A DNA stretch of 42,866 bases from contig WELA01003881.1 in NCBI GenBank assembly GCA_009602735.1, forward strand, positions 99,011 through 141,876, read 5' to 3'. Source of the DNA: Mesotaenium endlicherianum. Lineage: Eukaryota; Streptophyta; Zygnematophyceae; Zygnematales; Mesotaeniaceae. The position numbers were made by a program, and so were the translations under genes. Positions 23,609-36,678 of this stretch are shown one piece after another. Each line of letters begins with the position of its first letter. Position 1 is the first letter of the stretch. A model generated the notes under the pieces. The model saw only the letters and a program-made list of their open reading frames with translations, had not been told where the DNA came from and did not search any database.

Positions 23609-26600
23609 ATGAGTGGGTTTTCTCCATCAGGTAGGTGCTCTCTATTGATTCTGTATGCTTCTGAGACAGGTAATGCCCATGACGTTGCTGAGAGGGTCGG
23701 AAGAGAAGCTGCTCGACGCCATTACACCGCCAGAGTTGTTCCCATGGACTCATTCTCTCTGGTACGCAATCACTAACGTCTAGTTATATCGTAGAAAAGA
23801 CGCATGGAGTGCTCTGCAATTGCTGGCTAGATGATTAAGTCTATGTCGTTTGGTGAGTCTACAGTTGTACGCTTAAGCGAAAATTGGCAATAACAGGATA
23901 GCTACATCATGCGTTCACGTAGTGCTAGCCCTTGGACGTTGTGAGGAATAAGACGTGCAATAGCTGCTTCACTGCATACAAGACAAGCATGCTGCTTTGA
24001 GGTTCTTCCTAAGTTAATTAAACCATGAACGTTTTGCTAAAGCAAGTGCATCTTGCCTGCTTGAATAGCCATGATGACGAGTTCCAGGAAAATGGGGACA
24101 GCGACTAAAGGACAAGCTGGAACCTGATTGGACTTGAGCTCTTAGTAGACCTCAAGGAACTGTCTACATGTGCTATTATACATTTGGCATGGTGTCATGT
24201 GGTTGGGCACAAAGTCGGTTGTCTACAGTTTCGAAGAGAGGCAGTGCTGCATGCGCAGGAGGAATAGGTCATGAATGGAAAAAGCTTGTACAGCAAGTGC
24301 TGGCCTGTGTTCTTAGTCTGGTGGCAAACCTATCATTTGAAAAATCTTTTTCGGAAGTCAGCAACACACACAATGGACGCCATAACTAACGCCATAATTA
24401 ACGGATTTATGGGAAAGCCTTTAGACTGCGGCACACGCTGCGGTGGTTTCTAGTCTCGGTTTCATGCACTGGCTTGGTGCCCCCTCCGGCAGGCTTTAGC
24501 ACTATCATCTAGCAGAAATTTGGGAAAGGTAGTAGTCTGCTTCGTTTCAGCTATTTTTTTGGAGCTGATCCAGCCTCTGGATGGACAGATTATCATGGAA
24601 GGACGTCATTGCATCGAGTAAACGGAAAGCAGCTCTGTTACCTCAAGGCTTCATCCTCACACCAGGTAGTGGTTTTTCATGGTGGCTGCAGGAGAAGCTT
24701 GGGGAGGAACTATATGTTGTGATGGTGGTGGCCACCACTGGGCAAGGAGACCCTCCGCACAACATGAAGGTTAGAACCCTCAGCCTTCCAGCCTAAACCT
24801 GAAACCCTGCAACGGGATCACATTCCATCCAGCCCTCGTGTGACTGAGCTAGAGTTTTGGTCTCTCACTCCGACTTGTGTCAGGCTTATACGGGACTCAT
24901 TCCACCCCATAGAGCTGAATCTGCCGCCCTGGGAGGTATGTTTGATGAGCGGTGGTGTTGAGCCACGGTGAAGCAAGCGAGTGACAGGAGCGTGCACGAG
25001 GGTGGAGGGTGCGTGAGTGCAGAGGATGTGGAGGAGCATGCTGCGTAAGAAGCTGGGGCCCACGTGCCTGGTGCGCACCAAGTACGCCGTGTTTGGCCTG
25101 GGGGACTCCGGCTACCCCAAGTACAATGTGAGTGCTGCTTGCCTTTCGCCTACTCTGCTAGCTTGACCCATGACGACAGTCTGCATGTTTTTGCTGGCTT
25201 CTAGTAACTTCAACGTCTCTTTGTTAATGGGAGTGCAGGGGAGGAAGTGTGTAGCAGGGGTTGGCTTGGGTCTTTGCTTTGGCTGTCGATCTCAAGCATG
25301 GCCGCATTCTTTCCTAGTTAGGCACACGTCCACTACTGGTGGGATGGGGACATGGCAGCACACTGAAAGGCCGCCACCTGTCTGGGATTTGATGTGTGCT
25401 AGGCCACGACGTGCCGCGCAACTAGGCCCTTCTTGGGGACGTGAAGTGTATGTTATGTGCGAAGCTTCTGAAGCTTTGCTCGTGGATGCCAGCATCTTGC
25501 AGGTGGCTGCCAAGAAGCTGGACCGCAGGATGATCGATCTGGGGGCGTCCCCCTTAATGCCCCGCGGACTTGGCGATGACCAGCACCCATCCGGGTAACC
25601 TCATTACTCCATCCAACTCCTCTCCCTCCTGAGAGTCATGAACGCGCAGATTACTTCCTCGTATATATGCAGCCTTCATGCGGTCGACAACTTGCTGTCT
25701 TGGTTTGTTGCAATGGAGCTCAGGGGAAGGCTGGGTAGGTAAGGGGGAGGTTTGCATGCCACCAGGCGCCCAGGTAGGAAGGGAGGACCTGCCAGCAGCC
25801 AGGACAGTGGGGCTAAAAACATTTGGGTTTTTTCTGTGTGTGTGTGTGTGTGTGTGTGCACGCATACGGGTGTGTGTTGGGCCGACAGTTATGAGGCATC
25901 TCTAGATCCGTGGCTGGCCTCTCTGTGGAGTGTGTTGAGGGGTCACGTGCCGCTGCCGCCTAGCCTGGGTGACCCGCCTGCAGAAGAAGATGCCATGCCT
26001 ACTCTGGATCCTCCCAAGCTGAGGGTGACCTTCTACCACAATGACAAGGAGAAGCTTGGCGCTGGTCAAAACCAAGCCTTTGCAGCAGCAGCAGCAATAG
26101 CAAGTAAGTAGCACCCACGACCCTCAGAAGGGTCGGTTTGTGAGCTATTATCACCCCTACGACCATCCCTACCACCTTTCGAGCATGTGAAGGGAGGGAA
26201 GGAGGCACAGGCAGACGCTCTAGCCTGCCTGTCAAGCCCCCCTCTCATTTTCTCTCTGTTCTTCCTTGTGGAATGAGCAGTGGGTTTGCATGTATCTTTG
26301 CAGCAGATCATCCCATGTCGTGTGTGCGTCTCTCTCTGAGGGACAGAGCCGCCTGCGGGCAGCTTGACCCCAACTGCCTACTGGTCGGCGGGCGCTTACT
26401 AGGCATGCAGTATGCATGCGCCGGGTGCAGACGGAGAGGCTGCGGCAGCAGCAGCGCGCATGTGGGCAGCCAATGAGAAGGCACTGGAGATGCTGAATCG
26501 TGCCACTGCATGTGCTGGCGACCAAGAGCTGCCGTTCCGGGGCCAGGGGGCGCCTCAAATGCACCTGGCCAGGATGGTGAGAAGCCATCACCTTTAACCC

Positions 26601-27324
26601 CAACCCCGAGCTTTTTCGTTCAACCGGAAGCGTCCAACTCTAAGCATGTACCCTGCCAATGAGGGCAAACGCTGCACTCGTGTGCTAGCTTCATTTGGTG
26701 GTGGGTTCTGTAGGCTGCAGCAATGGCGTGGGGGTTTCTGACTTGCCCTGTTGCTGGGGGCAGGTCAGGAACGAGCGGCTGACGGCAGCGGCGCATAGCC
26801 AAGATGTTCGCCACATCGAGTTTGACATCTCCGCCTGCTCTGTATGGCCCCCTGCCCTACCCTATCTTCTACTTTTCACTTCCTCATTTGCTTCACCACA
26901 ATCGTAACACAATGAGCTACCAAAAGACTCCCAACTGTCTGAGGACTTGATACATTACACTCTGGCGTACTAGCTGACCAGCAGAGGTACACGCTAAAGA
27001 ATCTGGTGTATTGGTGTATTGATGACCTCGATGACCTGCTCGGTGAACTGTGTAGATGTGCCTTAATGGCGCTGCATGCTGTGAAGCAGACTCTACTATA
27101 TCGTTAATTTGATGACACAATTGTGCTTACCATATCGTCTGTGTGAGGGGACTATGTATCGAATTATTGATAGCTGTTGTTGATGTGGGGGTGACGGCAG
27201 GGCTTGGAGTATAAGCCCGGCGACGTTCTCAACATGATGCCGGCACAAGCACCCGAGGCCGTGGCCCGCTTCTTGCAACGCTGCCATCTGGACCCTGATG
27301 CTCTCGTCTCCGTATTGCTCTCTC

Positions 27325-27411
<87 letters not shown>

Positions 27412-27814
27412 NNNNNNNNNNNNNNNNNNNNNNNNNNNNNNNNNNNNNNNNNNNNNNNNNNNNNNNNNNNNNNNNNNNNNNNNNNNNNNNNNNNNNNNNN
27501 NNNNNNNNNNNNNNNNNNNNNNNNNNNNNNNNNNNNNNNNNNNNNNNNNNNNNNNNNNNNNNNNNNNNNNNNNNNNNNNNNNNNNNNNNNNNNNNNNNNN
27601 NNNNNNNNNNNNNNNNNNNNNNNNNNNNNNNNNNNNNNNNNNNNNNNNNNNNNNNNNNNNNNNNNNNNNNNNNNNNNNNNNNNNNNNNNNNNNNNNNNNN
27701 NNNNNNNNNNNNNNNNNNNNNNNNNNNNNNNNNNNNNNNNNNNNNNNNNNNNNNNNNNNNNNNNNNNNNNNNNNNNNNNNNNNNNNNNNNNNNNNNNNNN
27801 NNNNNNNNNNNNNN

Positions 27815-27867
<53 letters not shown>

Positions 27868-30698
27868 TGTGTGCGTGTGTGTGTGTGTGTCTGTGTGTGT
27901 CCGGTTCACTTGGCTCTGCCCTCCATGCATGTGGGCGTATTTGATTTATAATATGGTTGATGATGACAGATCCTAACCTTGAAGATTAAATGGTGCTGCT
28001 GTCAAGGGCACGTATTGCTATAGTGGTGGTGGCATGTGTGCATTTTCAGTGCTATAGCCTCTACATGTAAATATGTTTATATATCTGTGTGTGTGGTGTG
28101 TGTGTGTGTGTGTGTATGCATACATGTCAGCCAGCAGGTTTCAGTTGACTGTTGTGTGTAGTAGAAAGCGGAGGAGGCGTGGGATACTTCTATGAGAGGG
28201 CAAGCTCTTACTAGGCTTGATGCCAATTCTCCAACTTCACTCCTGCTGTACCTTTAGGTGGAAGCCAGAGAGCCTTCGTACGAAGCAGCAGCAGCAGCAG
28301 GAGGAGGAGGAGGAGGGGGAGGCAGCAGCAGCAGTGAGGCCGTAAGAGTGGCGGATCTGGTGGAGGCAGCTCTCGACATCAACTCAGCATCGCCACGCCG
28401 TTACTTCTTTGAGGTGCTGTCGCTTCTCCCCAGGCTCCTCAATCCCCCCCCACTCCGTGCTCACTGAAGTTGCCACTCTCTTGTCAATCAGTGGTCAAGA
28501 CGGCCCTGTCAGGTTGCATGTGCCACTTACTCTTAAAGTAGCACTCCTTGAGAGATGGATGTGGGAGAGGGTGCAGGTGCTCAGCCACTTTGCCACCGAG
28601 GAGAGGGAGGTGGAGAGGCTGCAGTATTTTGCAACAGCCGAGGGGCGCGATGACCTGCACCGCTACAACCAGCGCGAGGGCCGCACTGTGCTGGAGGTGC
28701 GTGAGGGACCATCAGCATCAACCCTCATGGCTGTGTTGGATGGCTTCACACAGGCTTCAAAGGCACTACCTGTGGCAGGACTTCTGCAGAACGTGCAGTT
28801 ACCCATATCAACGTCAGTCTCTTACATTTTATGCAAGCAAGTGTGCACATGCGCAAGCGTGCGCGCGCGCGTGTGTGTGCCTTTCCTCAGTGAAATTCAG
28901 ATGCATAACGTGATATTATTTGTTGTATGCTCACACTGGCAAATTATCTCTACTCGAGCTGGCAAGTGGAAAAGGCCTGAATGGACCCTGTAGTTCTATA
29001 GGTGCTTTGGTTTCTGTGTACTACTGATATTGAGCGGATCTGAGGTGACAGGTCCTGGAAGACTTCCCGTCAGCAGAGGTGCCGCTGGAGTGGCTGCTGC
29101 AAATCGTCCCCAGGCTGCAGCCTCGTGCATTCTCCATCTCCAGCTCCCTTAGGGCCCACCCAGGGCAGGCCCACATCACGGTGGCGGTGGTGGAGTGGCG
29201 GACGCCGTTCAAGCGCACGCGCAAGGGGCTGTGCTCCACCTGGCTCTCCACCCTGGCTCCTTCGCACCAAGGTGGCCGGACGGTTGAGCTGTGTGGGACG
29301 TGTTTTGATTGTATGTGAAGCAGCACCAGCTGCTATTTGCTTGCTGTGTGTTATCACTCAGCTTCTGCACATTCCTTTGTCACCTGATGGATGCCTAAGC
29401 CACACAGGTGGGTACTTGTCTACTGCCCGGGCTCAGGGGAGCACTGGCCTCATGGGAGTAGAGAGTCAGACAGGTGGTTGACACTTACCATGTGGGGTCG
29501 GTGCAGGCAAAGACGTGTGTGTGCCCGTGTGGGTGTCGAGAGGAGCCCTACGGCTGCCTGCAGTAGACGTGCCTCTCATATTGGTCGGGCCCGGCACTGG
29601 GTGCGCTCCATTTCGTGCCTTCGTAGAAGAGCGCTCTCTTTTGGACATGGCAATCAGTAGTCGGGCAGATGCCGCTGCATGCAATGGTTCAGTCGATGCC
29701 GGTGCCTTGCTACAAACTTTACATTCCTCAGGGATGACAAGGCAAGTTAAGCAGAGCAGTGGGGCTGCCTCTAGTACGTGTGAGAACCACAGAGGGCAGA
29801 GGCCAATGGTTGGAGATGGAGTGGGTTCTAGTATGGCTGGTAGGAGTCTTTTTGCGGCAAAAGAAGCAGAGGCAGAGGCAGTCTTGAGACGCGAGGAAGA
29901 TGAGAATTCAGTGGATAGTCCAGGAGGAGGCTCGATGGCAGCAATAGCAGGCCCAGTGCTTTTCTTCTTTGGGTGTAGGTATAAGGCCAAAGACTTTTTG
30001 TACCAAGAGGAGTGGCTGGCATACACTCAGCCGCCAGGAGTAATGTCGGAAAAGCGGGGGGGCGGACTGGTGACTGCCTTCTCTCGCGACCAGCCCTCAA
30101 AGGTGAGCTGCTCTTCCTTCTGCGTTCGCTTGGGCAACCCTTATTAGTGAATGTCTTGTGCTCACTCGGTCAGTCACAGGGTGTCAAAGATGCAGAGGCT
30201 CTAGGGAGTGTATCTGTTGCAAGGAATCCTGGATCTTGTCTGGTGGGGTGCTCCTCTTTTTTTCCTTGCCTTCGAGTCTAAATGTTTGGCAGTTTATTGT
30301 GGATGTTTGCGTATCCCTCAAGGAGAGCCTTTTTGGCCATGTTACATGTATCATGTAATTGACGTATATGTGTGCGTCCATTTTTGCAAGGAATTGAATT
30401 TTTGCTTCTCGGGTATGAATGAGGGCACGGTGCTCATATTGTGGATGTGCTAGCCGGTTTGTTTCTGCAGATATATGTGCAGCACAGGATGAATGATAGA
30501 AGCAGAGACGTCTGGAAGCTTCTGATGGCAGGGGCAAGTGTGTATGTGGCTGGCTCGGCTACTAAGATGCCAGCAGATGTGATTGCGGCGCTGCAAGAAG
30601 TGGTCCGAAGGGAGGGAGTGATGAGCGAGGAGGATGCTGCTAAGTGGGTCAAGGGCCTTGAACGTGTTGGCAGGCTTTGCATTGAAGCCTGGTCTTAG
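23609..30698 (+). CDS. ATR3: NADPH-dependent diflavin oxidoreductase (ATR3/TAH18/NDOR1 family)
   Basis: Passes electrons from NADPH through FAD and FMN to the Fe-S protein DRE2 in cytosolic Fe-S protein assembly (family knowledge). Exons: 23609-23761, 24692-24769, 25023-25127, 25503-25594, 25889-26103, 26431-26576, 26764-26841, 27201-27311 (end uncertain), 28258-28413, 28577-28696, 29052-29271, 29507-30102, 30471-30698; 765 aa if nothing coding lies in the gap. Flavodoxin domain: ILYASETGNAHDVAERVGRE, TTGQGD, FGLGDSGYPKYN. FAD domain: INSASPRRYFFE, RLQPRAFSISSS, KGLCSTWL. NADP domain: GPGTGCAPFRAFVEER, FFFGCR, FSRDQP, and the family-like C-terminal EAWS. Odd points: about 90 extra residues between FVEER and FFFGCR, and an Ala/Gly/Ser homopolymer in exon 9. 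The CT tract and gap lie in the intron between exons 8 and 9, and homology across that junction suggests no missing exon. Confidence 0.95.
27316..27900. repeat. (CT)n tract, 403-N assembly gap, then (CT)n and (GT)n
   Basis: A nearly pure CT repeat runs to 27411. Unknown bases fill 27412-27814. CT repeat resumes to about 27850 and changes to GT repeat until about 27900. The gap is probably the unassembled middle of one long microsatellite, inside an intron of the diflavin reductase gene. Frames spanning the N run are not real proteins. Confidence 0.95.
28285..28340 (+). repeat. Coding trinucleotide tract (Ala-Gly-Ser) in diflavin reductase exon 9
   Basis: GCA repeats, then GGA/GGG repeats, then AGC repeats encode runs of Ala, Gly and Ser in a linker of the reductase, just before VADLVEAALDINSASPRR. 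It lies in frame inside an exon, so length changes would not shift the frame. Related proteins have a short variable linker here. Confidence 0.8.
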
Positions 30699-32350
30699 AT
30701 GCCCCGTAAGTCTGTCTCAAGTTTTTGTCGCTCGTGTTCTGAGGAGGTGGAATGTCAGGGGGCTAGTGCCGTATTGCACACATGGCAAGGTGATGCTACA
30801 ACATGCACACTTTATTTGCTTTTCTTGCTGATTATTACTCGTGTGAAGGTGGTTCTAATCTGAGACTTCAGTTGTTCTCGAGGAAACTTTTGGGATGGAG
30901 ATCGGGCGTAAGATAGGAAAAGGTTGGTAGAGAGCCAGTTTGGGGGGAAAAAAGGTCTCCCGCAATTTGTAAATGAACAAGCTCTGTGTACGTGCAAATA
31001 AGAGTGGCCGGTGGTCAACTTTAGCCCTCCTTCCAATGTGTACACTATCTAGGACTAAGCCATTATACTGTTAGCAGAAGAGACTTAGAATTACCAAATT
31101 AATTGCCACTTCATGCAACTAACAAGTTTACTATTCACTAACAGATCTTTACCACTCCATGCATCTCTAATATTGTAGAGTCCTTCTGAAGGCTAGTTCA
31201 AAGATAAAAGCACCACTGAAATTGACAAATCAGGGAAATACATCATTGCTTCTGAACAGACACAAATCCAGCCTTATGCAGCAAAAACTGTCTCTGTCAG
31301 ATTAATATAACATCAATCTCCAACAATTATATCGCGCCTTTGTGTGTCGCCCATAGTCGTTGCTTGTACACTTGTAAAGAGCTGTATACAGGAATATTAT
31401 TGGCATGGAGTTTCCTTACATCTCTTCTAGAGTTCATGCGTCCTCCTATCCTCGTGTCTGCTAGTGATTGATTGAACGCTTGCTCGTCAATTTGCGTGCA
31501 CTCAAAAACTTTTCTGAGCTTCCATGCTTTAATTTGCACGCTTGAGTGAACCTGTGTTCTTGCCTGCAGCGTGCCGGTAAACATGTTCAACAGCCGACCA
31601 TATTCACCTGTCACAATATTGCGGCATTAACTTAACTTCCTCCCTTCCGGGATCAACCGAGCCATCTGTTGCGAGCGGGCACCAATTCCAACTTAGATTT
31701 CAGGCCCTTTCGTATACGAGCAGGGAGCAGGAGCTGTTCGCAGACAACACCGAGGGGTGACCTCCTCTCATGATGGAGAGCAGCAAGATGGATCACTATT
31801 CACCCGGACGGAGGGTCATGGCATCTAATTTTCTAAGCCTGAAGCGGCCTCCCTCACGGTGTGTCCGATCCAGTGGAGATTTAAGATGCATAGTACAACA
31901 TATATGTGTACAGTGAGCTTTCCGCATGATAAGTCCTTCGAGTTATCATCCGTCAATTCTGGGGGCACGTTATTGTGTAAGTAGAGCCAAATACAGAATC
32001 GTTTTAGTGGGCAAGTATTCATAAATATTCGGTGCCCGTGTATACTGAGTGTCCTATTATGACTTATCCGTGTCTCCAACATTGAAGATCGCTCTAGACT
32101 CCTGGTTTGCTTTGACAAGCCTTGGTATGTTTCGCTGGGAAATTTCGGCCATTAGATTACACACTTCGAAAGATTGAATCAAATCTACGTGTTCCTATGC
32201 AAGAAATCTTCTTGCTCATGGACTTTAGCCAGGCAATTGTCAAGAAATACTACAGTTAGAACTTAGAAAGTGGAAGTGATACATCTTACTACAGTTAAGG
32301 TGCTTAAGTATTCCCTGGCAAGCTCCCTTGTGCTGCTTTTAAACAAGCAA
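30699..32350. other. Spacer between diflavin reductase and U-box gene
   Basis: About 1.65 kb, AT-rich. It should contain the reductase 3' UTR and the U-box gene promoter and 5' UTR, possibly with a noncoding first exon. Two minus-strand frames near 31327-31614 and 31825-32118 show no recognisable motif and are not called as genes. Confidence 0.45.
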
Positions 32351-35300
32351 ATGGCTCAGACATTTCCAGCAGAGTATGGCAAACATCAACTCTTCCAATG
32401 CCATGTATTTTCTAGGCACAACTCGGAAGCTGTACCACAAGCTGGAATACAAGCTCCGAGCACTATGTATTCTAGGTTAGGACCGTCTTGGACTACTGAT
32501 AGGACCAGTGATCCGAATCAAGGTGATACGTTAGGCCACAAGATGACCTCTGAGATGGCTTCATCATTTCAAACTTTGACATCCAGTAGCATAAGGACCA
32601 GGGAGTTGGGGCATATTGGAAGTGGCAGTGGCTTCTGTGTCCAACCGATTATGGTACCAGAACCAATCAGCTCAGAAGAAATTGGGAGCGCGATGGTGAG
32701 CCCAATGCAAGGAGGTGACAGCTCACGTCACCTGGCTGGTGGATGTCAGGGCGCAGTAGTTTCATCGCCACTTGCAGCACAGAGAAACCCACCAGCCACC
32801 TCGACGGCAGACCTGGAAAATACGAGTTGGGCTTCTGTTCCAGGTTCAGATGTACCCACCCCACGGCGCACAAGTGGACCTTCAGGCTTCACAGCAGGTC
32901 AGGAGCAATCTGCCGGTTCTGCAATGCTCAGCTTAAATGCAGCAGCAGAGCCTGTAGAGGCTGTGACTTCCTACGCTGTTGAGCATGCTTCAGCTGGGGA
33001 ACTGACCCCTGATAGTCTCATGCATACACCAAGAACTGCTATGGTTCCATCAACTCCATCACACTTGGAAGCGTTGCAGCAGAAGTTTGGGACAAGGTCT
33101 CCCCAAGGAAGTCACCGTATTCAAGCACATCATTCACGCATTCAAACTGTTTCTGGGACACTAGCCAGCCGCAATAGATTCAACAGGCGCCTTACAGTAG
33201 ATATTGGCAGCTTAGCTCATGTTGAGACTCATATGGATGATGGCATGACTAGGTGGCATTCTAGAAGTCAAACTGTGGACTTGGGAAGATACCAGAGAAC
33301 AAGCCCAAGGGAGATGACTTACCAAAACTGGTGGGCCACAACTTCCAGAGTGAACGATGATATGTTACGTGGACCAAGCAGGCGCCAGAGCCGCAACCTG
33401 AGTGTCAGCTGGGGTGACTTGCCCCCGCCACGTCATCAACAAAGCATGTCCATACTGCAAAAAGGCTTGGCAAGCCCTCTGAGGGAGACAAGGCAGAGCA
33501 TGTATAGTCCCAATGAATTTACCGCTCTTTCTCAACTTCGCAAATACTGTGATAGCAACCAGGAATCCCCAGGAAATGCTCATGCTACAGAGGAATCTCC
33601 CCAGCCAAGGCAAGAAGGTGACATTGGGGAAGCAGGAGACTTAGGATCTACATTGGAGGCAAGGAGCACGCGTGCCAGAAGAGCTGCAAGCTTGGAAGAT
33701 TCTGGGGTGCTTCCCTCTCCGTACTGCTGTAGGGAACAGGGCAGTGAAATGCAAGGCGTGGGGAATGATGGGATTGGTCCTTTGCAAGACGCCTTGATGG
33801 GGTCTAGAAGGTCTAGCCTGAAGGAGGACAGGTCCTTACCCCACAGAAGAAGAAGCAGCTCAAGGTCCAGCAGTGCAGATGAGGATGCTCCGGAGGAGTA
33901 CATCTGTCCCATATCCAGGGAGGTGATGACAGATCCTGTGATGGTGGCCACAGGGCAGACATATGAGAGATGTTCCATCCAGCTGTGGCTTGCAAGAGGC
34001 CACCGCACGTGCCCTGTAACAGGTATACCTTCCTATCTGTGCCTCTCCTTTCTGACCTCCCCTGCATTTAGCCCTTCTGGCAAACTCTTTAAGCTTATGT
34101 TTTCATGCGCTTCATTTGCAGGTCGATCAGGCACCTTAAGTGAAGTGCTTGTGGTGCGCAAGCAGCCACAAGGCAACTTAGAACCGCATATTTACCCCCT
34201 CACATACTCAAGCTGATGAATCAGCAAACGCAATCTGCATGCAGGGTTGGCGCTGGTGAGTGTGGAGCTGCTGCCAAACTATGCCCTGAGGCACGCCATC
34301 CAGTCATGGGCCAAGCGCCACAACGTCCTCCTGCAGGAGCCCATGCACTACTTCCCCCCTCACACGCCCACTGGACCCCAAGGAGGTCCTAGAGGACGGT
34401 CGCGCACACGCTCACAGCCGCACGGTGCCGGGCCTGGCTCTGTTCCCTTGGACTGGGGCCAGGCTGCTCCCAACAGGGGGTCGACAGCTGTCAGTGCCAT
34501 CTCGCAGGTCTTGGGGGGCTCGGAGGTTGAGCAGGTAACTTGCTTCTGACTCTGCTGTCATCCCTTCGCACCACCACTTTTCCGCAGGGCAGTATGTAAT
34601 TGAATGATGTATCACTTAAATTGTACAAAATCATAACCAATGATGCCAGAAATATGTCTGCAATGTGTTGCCCCACTTTCTTCTGTTTCTCTTCTGGATG
34701 TGCTTGCGCAGGAGGAGGCGCTGGAGGTGCTTTTCAGCGTGCTGAGCGAAGCGCGGGATGCGGACAGAAGCACCATTGCCGAGGCTGGCGTCATGCCCGC
34801 TCTGCTGGCTGGCCTGGCAGGGGGCACCCCTTTGGCTGAAGAATGGGCAGCCAAATGCATGAGGGTCCTCAGCAGGAGCACGCACCCCATTGTGATGCAG
34901 CAGGTGGCATGCTGCGTGCCCTTTCTTGTGGAAGTGCTGCATCAGGTACGAGTTCTACGTGGCGGGCTTTACCTGTGCCATGTGACTAACATGCTGCTGA
35001 GTGTCGTACTTTTCATGCATAAAAGCGGGTGCTTGACTCTTGAGCTCTACCGGCTGTCATGTTTTTCACAGCAGCACCGGGTGATCCTTTGTTGGGAATG
35101 CAGGGAACAGAAGAGGCACAGATGGCAGCAGCAGGAGTGCTCGTGAACCTGTCGGCCAAGACCACCAGCAGCAAGTATCTGATCTCGGCATCAGGCGCCA
35201 TCCCCCTGTTGGTGGGCATGCTCTCCAGAGACACCACCCTGGCCAAGCTTGAGATAGTTGCAGCGGCCTTATGCAACATCTCCACGGATGATGAGAATCG

Positions 35301-36678
35301 AGTGGAAATTGGGAGGACACCTGGCGCATTGCCACGCCTCATTGCTGTGAGAGACAGACCCCCTTTGCTGAAATTTCACGGTCTCAATCATATTGTTCAT
35401 CTCTTGATGAAAGAATTGATGTTGGTCTGCTGTTGCGCAAGCTCCAAATGAGGCAGACGCTCCAGGTGGTACCCAGCCAGTGGTTCATGCTCTCGCTGAA
35501 TTGTTCAGAAATAATAGGCTACAGCATATGTTCCTATTGCAGGTAGTAAAGTGGTGTCCAAGCGAGGAGGCGGGGGAATACTCATTGCACGCTCTTGGCA
35601 GCCTGGCATTCAACAACTTGCTTAATGCCCTCCTCATGATTGAGGTACATTACAAACTGCTGTTGCTACATGTTAGGTGTTCATGTCCCTTGATACATTC
35701 CCACATGCATAGGTAGTATGCACTTGTGTATGAGCATGTTCAATCAAACAACTGAAGTTCTTTTCAATGTGTAGGTTATGTGAATTCAAGACTGTATGTA
35801 TATATTGTGCCACGGTTAGTCTCTTCTGGGTCACATTACGGGCACCCTTCTGACCTAGGTGTACCCTGTGAATGAAGGCGTCCATAACTTGTGACAGGCA
35901 TCTTGCATTACTTTCTTTTTTTTTCAGCATAGTGATGCAAGCAGTAGCCTCGTCTCTGGGTCGGTCAATTACGATCACATACAGGCGTACAGCACGTCTG
36001 AGCACTGAAAGACACATATGTGGACAAGTGTTCATGGACGTGAGCAGACACGTAAGCAAACATGTATCTACAGGTGGATGTGAGCGTGCATGCATACATG
36101 TGTTCAAATGTGTCTTCGATTTATGGTGCAGGCCATGGTTCCAAGGCACACATACACATAGTGGTAGCTATATACTTTATATATGCACATACAAACATGA
36201 TACATATATGTTTGCAACATCATAGAAATGCATGTGTTTGTGTGCCACCAAAATCTGGGCATCGGGTTTGGAGGCATAGGGTTAACAGTACTTCCAGTAC
36301 TTTCTGGGCTGCATAGGTCCTCCTCAACTGCAAATGTGTGACCCCTTTTGTGTTCATTTGTCTTCTTGATCATTCCAGTCAGGCATTCTCCCGGTCTTAG
36401 CAGCTCTGGTGCACAACAACCACATTTGGTCGTACGAGGCTGTAGCCCGGACTTTGAGAAATTTAGCAAGCCACGAGGAGGCAAGAGAAACTATGCGCAC
36501 GGAAGGGGCACATGAATGGCTGGCTTCTTTGCTTCAAATGGATTCAACACAAGCTTCAGAAGCTGCTCGTACAGGCCTCTGGTTTCTTGATCCCATTGGA
36601 TCCCTGAGGACTTCCTCATCCGCTTCGCTCACGCATCGCAGCTCTTGGGCCAGCTCTGCAAGAAGTCCAGCAAATTGA
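32351..36678 (+). CDS. U-box and armadillo-repeat protein, probable E3 ubiquitin ligase (PUB type)
   Basis: The U-box binds E2 enzymes; ARM repeats usually bind the substrate. Exons: 32351-34022, 34245-34534, 34712-34945, 35104-35346, 35543-35644, 36379-36678; GT-AG, phases agree, 2841 nt, 946 aa. The start is the first in-frame ATG; the frame stays open about 80 bp upstream, so a 5' exon is possible. Residues 1-510 are Ser/Thr/Gln-rich and probably disordered, with a repeated basic Ser/Thr motif near residues 260-357. The U-box starts near residue 515: [20 protein letters not shown], then CPVTG (split by intron 1) and [15 protein letters not shown]-like repeats follow: [81 protein letters not shown] saw no UND domain. 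Substrate unknown. Confidence 0.92.

Noticed and set aside
27204-27951. Long frames through the CT repeat and the N run
   Set aside because: They consist of Ser-Leu or Arg-Glu dipeptides and unknown residues from a microsatellite and assembly gap.
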